Shown here: positions 55,740-64,000 of the stretch, piece by piece
Numbering within the stretch: position 1 is the first letter of the stretch
Layout of the letters: every line of letters starts with the position of its first letter
NCBI RefSeq assembly: GCF_040183065.1
Contig: NC_091125.1
Span: 31,637,812-31,701,811 of the forward strand
DNA length: 64,000 nt
DNA from: Periplaneta americana
Lineage: Eukaryota > Arthropoda > Insecta > Blattodea > Blattidae
Reading direction: 5' to 3'
The notes under the pieces: generated by a model
What the model was told of the DNA's origin: nothing
Database searches by the model: none
What the model saw: only the letters and a program-made list of their open reading frames with translations
Made by a program: the position numbers and the translations under genes

Positions 55740-56305
55740 AAGTATATATTAATAATACTTGCTTTCTAAATTCATGAATGAGCAATATTTATCTTTAAAT
55801 TTCCATATTTACAAAGCAAGAACTGTGTTGGTTTTCGGAGAAGAGTGCCAGAAAATATGAGATATGGTTTCAAAAGAGATATCATCTCTTTAAGATCCCT
55901 TGCAAGTTAGAGTAAATGAGAGTACGATATCATGATCGAAAAATGGGCTAGCAATTTATTAGACAATGACGCACTTCACAGCAAAGAAGTTCCTGCTCAG
56001 CAATGTAAGTCATTTCTGTCATTCTGGTCATCTTAGTTATATATATATATGTACTATTTTTAAATGAGTCGTGGATCAAAATATTGCACATTGTTCCTTT
56101 AAATTTACAAGTATTTCTTGTGACACTAACAAAACAGTATTGTATAAATAATAACTACATATTTCACTAAAAACAAGTTAAATACCACATGGAAGTGGTT
56201 TTCAATAGCCCGAATCCGATAAAGAAATTGGTACTAGATTACAAAAAGGAATGAAAATTATAGACAGTTTAAACTCTGCTTTCTGCGAGAGCTACATCCA
56301 CGGTA
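55740..56305. other. noncoding gap
   Basis: Nothing recognised apart from a TA-rich run near 56040. Confidence 0.35.
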
Positions 56306-56307
56306 TA

Positions 56308-56890
56308 CAGAGTGTTTCGGAAGGAATAATAAATATTTTAGGGGGTGAGCGTATGAACTATTCTGAGTAAAAAAGTTCATACATGTACAAACATATGTAT
56401 CCGATAGGCGCAAAAATGACAATGATTATATTTACTGCTTATGTTCACAGTATCGATATATTTCAACAGTTCAGTGTACTTTTCCGCTCTCCTAACAACA
56501 GTAGCTAAGTGTCGCTCTTGTTAGATCGTCTTGTTATTTTATGATAGCATCACTATTCATAATGCGAGCGACCTATTCATCCTTTGTGTTTACTTTTATT
56601 TTTATACGCTTCGCTTTTCATCCATTCCCACCGACAAAAATCGACAGGATTAAGGTCTGGGGACCTTACTGGCCAATGCACGTGAATACCGCTGTCGGTC
56701 TATCGTTCGGGGAATGTGAGAGATGTGTCAACTGATGGCTAAAATGTACAGAGACCTCGTTATCTGGGAGAAAATACCCGTCCTTGTAGCCATGAGAATT
56801 ACAAACTGCTGTTTTTTTGTCTTCACTATGAATACAGCGGCCCTCAGACGATCTCTGAAGAGCGACACGTGCTCTTCCTTTGGATATAGT
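56308..56890 (-). mobile_element. Tc1/mariner element, left end and transposase fragment
   Basis: The left border reads TA then CAGAGTGTTTCGGAAGGAAT. On the minus strand at about 56570-56710 the sequence reads DSGIHVHWPVRSPDLNPVDF, then CRWEWMKSEAY. WP.RSPDLNP.DF is the signature around the final acidic catalytic residue of Tc1/mariner-like DDE transposases. The coding is broken further upstream and the right border is missing, cut by the Jockey-like LINE fragment. Confidence 0.75.
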
Positions 56891-56895
56891 TAATA

Positions 56896-57368
56896 GTTTT
56901 TTTAATTATATAACATTGTATTATATCAATAAGATATTTACAGTTTTGCAAATGAACATAACATATATAAATAATACATTAGAAACATGTATTGAGGTTG
57001 CAATCCAGTGATTGTCCTCATAAATAGAAGAATTTATCATTAAAGTTGTTCATTGGAGCAATTCTGTATGAAACTTCCTTTGCAATCTGCGTTGTGGTCT
57101 TTATGGTGGCATTTGAGCTGGAATCTGACCTAATTTATTGGAATGACTGATGAAGGATCTGTAAAGTTGTGAATAATTAGAGTGCAGGATGGTGTCCACT
57201 GAAGGTATCTGAAGATCTGAATGAAGAGTCGAGTTGCGAATGTACCAAGGTGCATCCACGAATATTCTGAGTACACGGTTCTGTTATTTTTTATTTCTTC
57301 TGAACTGGAAGTTTGAAACAAAGCCCCAAATTGCACATCCGTACATTCAAATTTGCCTGATAAGTGAC
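56896..57368 (-). pseudogene. Jockey-type LINE C-terminal fragment
   Basis: The minus strand gives MYGCAIWGFVSNFQF, then NRVLRIFVDAPWYIRNSTLH and SDLQIPSVDTI. This is the well-known C-terminal signature of Jockey-clade LINE proteins (YG.PIWG, QNK.LR.I..APWFVRN). Stops and a frame change are present. The 5' side is cut at the Tc/mariner element at 57374. It is unrelated to the intact LINE at 49199. Confidence 0.75.
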
Positions 57369-57373
57369 ATATA

Positions 57374-57967
57374 CAGGGTGTATCTATATATGTGTACATA
57401 AATGTGGGGGTGTATTTCTGATACCATACCATAACAAGAAGTTCGTATGAACATGGGTCGCAAACTCTTCGTTAGGGAGTTATGGGTTTATCGGTAATGG
57501 TGCATGTGATACATTAACAACACACATTTACAAAAATTGCTCGTATGAACTTCTCCTGCTTCGATGCATGCCCTGAGCCTGCGTTCCATGCTTTGCCGTA
57601 CTCTGTGCAAATGTCCTGGGGTGTTACGGATTTGATCAAAATATGACGTGCTGCTACAGTATTCCCATCTGCTAGGCCATAAATGTAGTGCATATCCGTC
57701 ATTCCTCTCAATGAATACATCTTGTGGTGTAATGGATGTTACTGTGAATAACACAAAACAGAGCAGAAAGCAATCAGACAAAACAGAACAAATGTCATGA
57801 CCAACTGTGATGAAGAAAGTGGGGAAAATGCAAGTTTGAGGTGAATTACATAATCAGGGGTCACTATAGGAAATTCCTTTCATAACTTATGAACTTTTTG
57901 TTATGTTTTGGTATCAGGAATATGCCCTCACGTTTATGGATACACATAGGCCTATAGATACAACCTG
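57374..57967 (-). mobile_element. Tc/mariner-type element with long inverted ends, 594 bp
   Basis: The ends CAGGGTGTATCTATATATGT and, reversed, CAGGTTGTATCTATAGGCCT continue matching for about 90 bases (for example CTGATACCATACCATAACAA against CTGATACCAAAACATAACAA). TA flanks at 57372-57373 and 57968-57969. The minus strand at about 57520-57680 encodes WPSRWEYCSSTSYFDQIRNT, then PGHLHRVRQSMERRLRACIE and AGEV. RVR.SM.RR...CI...GG is the C-terminal motif of many insect Tc-like transposases. Most of the gene is deleted. Confidence 0.8.
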
Positions 57968-58225
57968 TATATGTAATGTCAATGTTAAATTTTCAAATTA
58001 AATTTATTATATTATATTATCACTCCTTATCCGCAAACAGAGGAAGATCAAGTGTATGCACTACATAAATTAATGTACACACAATTATTTTTAATCTTCT
58101 TAGAGTTAGAAAAAGCCTTCGAAAACCTAGATAGGCAAAAGCTGTTTGAAATCCTAAAATCAAGAAATATTCCAGAAAATATGTTTAGTCAATAAATTAG
58201 TGGAGATTTACAAGAAAACATAATA

Positions 58226-58690
58226 ACATACTTACTTACTTACTTACTGGCTTTTAAGGAATTCGGAGGTTCATTGCCGCCCTCACATAAGCCCGCCATT
58301 GGTCCCTATTCTGAGCAAGATTAATCCATTCTCTATTATCATATCCCACCTCCCTCAACTCCATTTTAATATTATCTTCCCATCTACGTCTCGGCCTCCC
58401 TAAAGGTCTTTTTCCCTCCGGCCTCCCAACTAACACTCTATATGCATTTCTGGATTCGCCCATACGTGCTACATGCTCTGCCCATCTCAAACGTCTGATT
58501 TAATGTTCCTAATTATGTCAGGTGAAGAATACAATGCGTGCAGTTCTGTGTTGTGTAACTTTCTCCATTCTCCTGTAACTTCATCCCTCTTAGCCCCAAA
58601 TATTTTCCTAAGCTCCTTATTCTCAAGCACCCTTAACTATGTTCCTCTCTCAAAGTGAGAGTGCAAGTTTCACAACCATAAAGAACAATA
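58226..58690 (-). pseudogene. LINE (RTE-like) 3' fragment, copy D
   Basis: The minus strand reads LRKIFGAKRDEVTGEW, then, after a frame change near 58497, RWAEHVARMGESRNAY, VLVGRPEGKRPLGRPRRRWE, INLAQNRDQWRAYVRAAM and NLRIP with a stop. The 3' end is AAAAGCCAGTAAGTAAGTAA, a clear TAAG-repeat tail. It is inserted in the opposite orientation into the LINE at 58030-59681. Confidence 0.8.
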
Positions 58691-58776
58691 AAAGATAATA
58701 CTGAACTCTCACAGGAAGAAGATATTAACAAGGGAGTACAACACGGTTGCTCATTGTCGTCAACATTATTGAGTCC

Positions 58777-58975
58777 ATCGCTGTGGAGTAACGGTTAGCA
58801 CAGGTTCAAATCCTGGTTCAGGTATTACTCCGGGGTTTTCTCTCATTCCATTAATAATAAATGTTATATAACTTTCGGCGCTGGTCCATGGACTCATCTC
58901 TCTAACATTATCACTCTCAGCTCACTCATAAACTAATAACAATAGCAGTTAATAAAGCATCGTAAAATAACACAC
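58777..58975 (+). mobile_element. tRNA-derived SINE, internally shortened
   Basis: CCATCGCTGTGGAGTAACGG, then CAGGTTCAAATCCTGGTTCA, then TCCGGGGTTTTCTCTCATTC, CTTTCGGCGCTGGTCCATGG and AAGCATCGTAAAATAAC. This is the same family as 30214-30465 but with a deletion in the head between the A and B boxes. Confidence 0.8.
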
Positions 58976-58976
58976 A

Positions 58977-59075
58977 AACTACTTTTAAGGAACCCGGAGA
59001 TTCATTGCCGCCCTCAGTCTCTACCATTATATCCGACCTCTCTCAAATCCATTTTTATATTATCTTCCCCTCTTA
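58977..59075 (-). pseudogene. LINE (RTE-like) scrap, copy E
   Basis: About 95 bases matching the 3' end of copies A-D (TTTTAAGGAACCCGGAGATT, then CAAATCCATTTTTATATTAT), with an internal deletion between the RAAMNL and the WI..R regions. Confidence 0.65.
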
Positions 59076-59681
59076 CACTAAAACATTATTGAATATTTAC
59101 ATGAATGGTATTCTAAACCAGTGAATAGAACTGAAAAATGGAGGAATTTAAATTAATTAGAGTGAAAAAAATCGAACTGTACTATTCGCAGATTATCAGC
59201 TCCAGAAGATAATTTTCAAATTGCAAGTCACAAATTAAACAAAATTCTAAAACATTATAGTTTAACAGCCTCAACGGAAAAAACTAAACTAATAATGTCT
59301 CGAGGTGAAACCCATAAGAGGGAAAAATATTAATTAGTAACAGAATTATCGAGCAAGTAAATACATTCTGCTGTTTAAGAGGTTTAATTTCATATGAAAA
59401 AGAAAAAGGAAATGACAATAAAATTTCGTTATTTAAAGAATATCAGGAATTAAGAATTTAAGAATGCTGAGTAATTTAACTCAACATTCTTTAACTCAGC
59501 ATTCTAACCCTTTTTTTATTATTATGTGGTACTAAAAATAAAAATTAGACTGTTATAGACAAAGATAAATTTATGCGAAAACTGCAGGATACGGTATATC
59601 AGACTTCAAAACAAACGAAGAAATTTTTAAAGAACTGAAAGTAATAAATAAAATTTTGGAAAAATACAAAACGAATTGACC

Positions 59682-60030
59682 ACCTCTGTGATGTAGGGGT
59701 CAGCATACTGATCTCTTATGCAGAGGGCCCGATTTCGATTCCCGGTGGGGTTGAATTTCCTGGTTGAGGTTTTTCAGGGTTTTTCCTCAACCGTAAGGCA
59801 AACGCCAGGAAATTCGGGCCACATCATCCCTGAATACCACCGGCCTCATTCATCACAGAAATCATATTCATAACAAATCAGTAATACATATACAGTCACC
59901 ATCTAGTTGACAAAAATGGAACCAGTACTCAACAATAGTACACTGGCCTTCGGATTTCACCCAAAAGATTAACTCGCGATATGACCAAAGATGTTAAAGC
60001 GAGTGTAAATAACAGCGAGGGAAAAAAACG
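59682..60030 (+). mobile_element. tRNA-derived SINE, long
   Basis: The head reads GACCACCTCTGTGATGTAGG then GGTCAGCATACTGATC, with CCCGATTTCGATTCCCGG as B box. GGTTGAGGTTTTTCAGGGTT and CTCAACCGTAAGGCAAACGC follow, and the tail has CACTGGCCTTCGGATTTCAC and GATATGACCAAAGATGTTAA. The tail is shared with 41565-41845. It directly follows the split LINE. Confidence 0.8.
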
Positions 60031-62040
60031 AATTAGATTGAATATGGAAATTGAATGTCTAGATCATGATTATTAGAATTAATAATGAAAGAAGACAGCA
60101 GGACCCACCAATGAAGAAGCTAACGGATGTATTCTAAGTTCAGAAGAGGTCTACATGCTTAAAAGAGCTTGATGACGATGATAATTTATGGTTTCACATC
60201 ATTGTAGAAGATTTCCTGATTGATACTAGTCCGTGGGAAGCTAACATTATAGCATTACAGAGAATCGTCCTATTCCTGTCGCTTGTTGCTACTATTTCAG
60301 CAGGATTGAACAGCAAGCTGTTGTAACAACCATATGTTGTAATAAAGAAGGAAATAAAATAAATATTTTTGGGAACCCCTGTTTTGGTTAAAGAAGAATG
60401 GAGTCTGTAATATGAGTGAGGGAAGTGCGTTAAGCTAAGCTTCGTGTTGTGAAGGAATAGGAGCGCCTTGGGAAGGGAGCGCAGAGAACTGGACATGAAA
60501 AAGACATTATCAACCACATTGCTTTCATAACTCTGAAAAGTAAAGCTTAGCATCGTCTTCAACCGCGGAGCTGCGTCGTCGCTGCGCGTAAGCTGCACAC
60601 GTGCTGCAGCCTGTAGTCTGAAGGCGTCGGCGAGATTTGTCTTCCAGTGGATTTCAAAAACGGAAATTCTGAACTATTACGTCAATCTGCAACCACCTGT
60701 ACACTCACGCGTATTAATTAATTCATTTTATACATAAAGCACAAACTCTGCTAAAGTTCAAATGTACCGTTTCCAGTTAAAAATCCAGCGGTCTCGAGTT
60801 TGATATCCAGCAGGAAAATACGAACAGTGTTGACAACTCCAGAATATTCCGGCTTGTTGCTACTAAAAATTCCACCAGATTTGTCACCAAAACAGCTAAA
60901 CTTTTAAATTAAATTACATAACGATCTACTCCATTAAAGATAATGTCATCCATGTCCAATTTAGTGGAATTACTGGAGCTTGTGGAACTATACTGTAGTG
61001 AAGGCGAATTTATTTAGAAATGTGGAAAGTTCAACGATTTCCATGTCCTGTAAGACCTACTTTAATTAGTAGAATGGCAATAACCATATCAGTTGCGATG
61101 TGAGGTTATAATTTAGATCATCTGATTATGTGATCGTTCACCTCTGCATTGGCTCAACGCAAAACAAGTAATTTTAGAGAGTCTCTAACGAGGTTATTTC
61201 CACTAACATCTATGTATTCGTTTACAATAATTCAGCTCACTTCTTTATTCCCAGATAATAAATTTAACTTATTCTTAAAATTCTACTTCAATTGTTAATG
61301 GAATTACGAATTATTTTTAAAATCTTGAAATATTTTTCGGGTGCAAGTACTGGTATGTTTTTTTTGGAGTTGTACGTTTTGTCGTAAACGTTATTGCAGT
61401 TCAGTGACAATTTTTAGTAGAAAACAGTGTAATATTTTAAATTTTCAGATTCAGCGTGTGAAAGTAATAACACAATTTATTACTTAAATATATCATATAA
61501 TCTCAATACTGAACATTATATTTTATATAAAAATTTGAATTATTTTATCAATATGTATTAAATTAATTTTGACCTTTAATGGAATTTATTATGACTTAAG
61601 TATACTTACTATTTTACCTCTTTCCCACATTAATAAAATATATATATAGGAGAAATCGTCACTCACCGACAAAAAATAGTAATAATATTTGGCTTCAAAA
61701 ATCAAACATGTCACCTCAAAAAAAAAAAGTCATATCGCCCAAAGTTGAAAAACAGCTATAAATCCCGCTGTCGCCGGCTAGATTAAAAAGGTATATCTAA
61801 CCGCAAACGATTATATTGGCAATAGTCTGCTACGGGTTTGTATATCATTCATGGAACTAGGTACTATAGAGAGGCTAAAGACCTCTTATAAGCGCTCTCT
61901 ACGGAGGCCAACAGTACTATGGATCGTTCCCTACAAAACATGGCGGTCTATAGTATCACCAGCTTCCGCAAGGAGTGCTTTTCAAAGGTACACTGCCTCT
62001 TTGAATAATAAGGTGTCCAGTAGTTTCCAATGAATACTTT
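60031..62040. other. noncoding tract
   Basis: No gene recognised. The minus frame 60194-60598 (134 residues) and the plus frame 61851-62033 have no known motifs. Confidence 0.35.
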
Positions 62041-62059
62041 AATTCATATTCTTGTATGA

Positions 62060-62068
62060 TACATTTTC

Positions 62069-62102
<34 letters not shown>

Positions 62103-62200
62103 TTTCACAACATTTCATTATTATTATTATTATTTATTTATTTGTATTAATTGTAGACTTGGGTCAGTGGAAGAGCAGGCCTTAACTCTGCCAGGTAAAA
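62060..62200 (-). mobile_element. Possible LINE 3' end
   Basis: On the minus strand CCTGGCAGAGTTAAGGCCTG, then CTCTTCCACTGACCCAAG, runs into AATAAATAAATAATAATAAT. This is similar in design to the 3' end of the intact LINE (hairpin-prone sequence followed by ATT repeats). No coding remains. Confidence 0.35.
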
Positions 62201-62334
62201 TAATACATTATGCAGAGAGCCTATAATGATAGTAATTAAGAAGCGAGTATGGATGTTTATGAAACGAGCGCAAGCGAGTTTCATAATTTTCATATGAGCT
62301 CTTAATTACCATTATAGGCGAATTTCATACGACT

Positions 62335-62889
62335 TTTTATGCTCGACCATATTCCTAACTTGAAATTACGGTATTCAGATGTATACATTTTATTTGTATC
62401 TGACAAGATCGGAAGTGACCTTGTTCTAGGTCGTGAATTGTGAGATGTGCGCAGACGCGAAAGTATTGATTTTTTCCGAGAAACAATAATGTCATTGACC
62501 TTGATGTAGCTAATCCCATTAAACTTGGTATAACCTTGATTATTGAATTCGACATTGAAAAAACGAGATGACAAATTGAATTTATTTGAATATTATTTAC
62601 AATTAACGCTAATTATTATAGTAACAGAACATAACCTTCTGCGACAGTATTGGATTTCCAGCCTCCGTGACTTTTCGCTAATTCCCTTTCGATTGCATAT
62701 CCGAGAATAATCGATACTTGCGGTTTTATAACGGTACAAAGCTGACTTGTCATTGGCTGAACACATGTAAGCTGAGTTATCATTGTCTGAAGACTTGTAC
62801 TTTAATGAGTAGGTGTACTTTAATGACATGCATTAAAGGACTGCTGCCAGGTGTATAATTAGTACATTTCGGCATGGTCGAGCATAAAA
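62335..62889 (-). mobile_element. MITE-like element with 16-bp exact inverted ends, 555 bp
   Basis: TTTTATGCTCGACCAT at 62335-62350 is exactly inverted at 62874-62889. The interior contains CATTAAAGTACACCTACTCA followed by TTAAAGTACAAG on the minus strand. Three short minus-strand frames (up to 90 residues) have no known domain. Borders may extend outwards. Confidence 0.6.
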
Positions 62890-63361
62890 TAAATTATATT
62901 TTTCGGATACATCAATATTTAATTTAAACATTTCGCTATAGGTTTTGTAAAAAGCTGATTTATAAATGAAAGAGTAATAATTAAGATTTTAAAATTTCCA
63001 AAAATGTCTCATTCCCTCGGATTTAAATGAAATGTACCGTAAATCATAATATTCGTTGCTGGATAATTAATCCCTCTCAATACAAATACCATTGCCCCAG
63101 AGAATTATAAGATAAGACGGACTGAACATAAGCGAAATATCTGTACTAATAAGTTTGTACCATCAAGAGTTTAGTACTTATTGTGTTTATAGGGCCTACT
63201 CCAATTTTCTTTTTATTAATGCGTAGGGCTCTTTTTGTTAACAAAGAGGAAAGTTAGCACTTGCATCACACACAATTTGTCATTATTGTTCAAAATAATG
63301 TAAGAACAGTTTTATTCTGCAAAAGCCTCTGCCTAGTTGCGAGACACGTGTGAGATCAATG

Positions 63362-63460
63362 TTTGTTTCAAATTATATTAGACTACACGATGTCTCCATC
63401 ACGCGACAATATTTGTTTCAAATTATATTAGAGTACACGATGTCTCCATTACGCGAAAAG
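63362..63460. repeat. Tandem duplication, 50-bp unit, two copies
   Basis: TTTGTTTCAAATTATATTAG followed by ACTACACGATGTCTCCATC at 63362 recurs at 63412 with three substitutions. It is a recent local duplication. Confidence 0.9.
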
Positions 63461-64000
63461 AAGTGAAGCTAGCTGTGGCTCCTGTTGTTTCTGATAACAA
63501 TGTTAATCGTAAGTATCTTATCGTTTTAATAAATGTGGTGAGTTACGATCACGAGTAACTTTCTATTAGTGTCATTCTTTAATTATTATGTTGTATGCTA
63601 AGAGGTTATTTGTAGTTTTAATAATTGCATTTTTCAAAAGTTCTCTGTGTTAATTCCAATTTCAAATGAATTTTTCTCAGTAACTTAATTACTGGATTTT
63701 TTTTTTTCGCCACTACCTTTCCTATATTTTAATCCTATTAGTTACATACGTCGTCTCTCTTGAAATCACCTGGTGAGCACTGAATTACATGATTTCATAT
63801 TAGGTTAGATTAGCTGTAAGGTCATTAAATTTGTGACGAAGTCAAAAATTTATTTATTTTTCTTCTGCCGAATACATTCATCCGTCTTTAGGTGCTTTGC
63901 TTTGGTTGCATCGAGTATAGCTTGTCATTTAATATCTGGGCTATATTTAGTGAAACTAATAAAACATAGGCCTACAGCTGTTATAAAACGTAAAGTTTTG
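63461..64000. other. noncoding tail of the window
   Basis: No gene recognised. It holds TAGGCCTA at 63967-63974. Confidence 0.4.

Larger units (their letters stand above)
58030..59681 (+). pseudogene. LINE reverse transcriptase, split by three insertions
   Basis: Plus-strand pieces occur in correct order. At 58095-58200, LELEKAFENLDRQKLFEIL and RNIPENMF (RT motif A; the catalytic aspartate appears as E in LELEKAF). At 58697-58776, DNTELSQEEDINKGVQHGC, SLSSTLL (motif B, GV.QGCPLSPTLF). At 59080-59350, NIYMNGILN, then SAPEDNFQIASHKLNKILKH, YSLTASTEKTKL and MSRGETHKREK (the region after the catalytic YADD, which is degraded). Between them lie an inverted LINE copy (58226-58690), a SINE (58777-58975) and a LINE scrap (58977-59075). 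Further frame losses follow to 59681. It is dead. Confidence 0.75.

Noticed and set aside
60194-60598. 134-residue minus-strand open frame as a gene
   Set aside because: No recognisable domain or supporting signals.

Overview
This window is animal nuclear DNA, most likely from an insect and plausibly a cockroach or termite. The evidence is AT-rich sequence, no operon-like coding density, many short-interspersed elements with tRNA-like heads, non-LTR retrotransposons with arthropod-type proteins, and many DNA transposons and MITEs. The species call is inference from the look of the repeat families; the sequence itself proves only a repeat-rich metazoan genome. I found no complete host gene. 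Almost every recognisable coding stretch is a transposon protein, and most are broken.

Layout. 1-6.3 kb holds two LINE 3' ends, a 536-bp mariner-type MITE, a SINE, a decayed hAT transposase and a mariner transposase tail. 6.7-15.6 kb holds a foldback MITE, a 589-bp element that is almost entirely one inverted repeat, a SINE, two copies of a LINE that ends in TAAG-type repeats, a 1.29-kb hAT-type element and a 0.8-kb pogo/Tigger element inside a GTAT-rich minisatellite, and another LINE tail. 16-24 kb is mostly noncoding and contains three strong hairpins, two PIF/Harbinger-type elements (one nested) and a tRNA-like sequence. 24-33 kb holds an internally deleted LINE, a Harbinger element, a hAT MITE, an 883-bp perfect GATA array and an intron-bearing hAT pseudogene. 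33-49 kb holds several MITEs, two more hAT pseudogenes, a 1.4-kb element with a perfect 8-bp target duplication, and a 1-kb AGGCCT-rich minisatellite with a 281-bp higher-order repeat. 49.2-53.4 kb is the one apparently intact element: a two-ORF LINE on the minus strand. 55-64 kb is a nest of SINEs, Tc1/mariner fragments, a Jockey-like LINE tail and a LINE that has been interrupted three times.

How the parts relate. The LINE at 49.2-53.4 kb encodes an RNA-binding ORF1 protein and an endonuclease/reverse transcriptase. It could in principle mobilise itself, and related 3' fragments lie at 0.2-0.7 and 2.3-2.8 kb. The SINEs presumably depend on some LINE machinery, and the MITEs on transposases of the hAT, Tc1/mariner, pogo and Harbinger types, whose decayed relatives also lie here. 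No new multi-gene system was found. The most distinctive signals are the intron shared by two hAT pseudogenes, the giant foldback element, the perfect hairpins, the GATA array, the higher-order minisatellite and the excess of the octamer TAGGCCTA.
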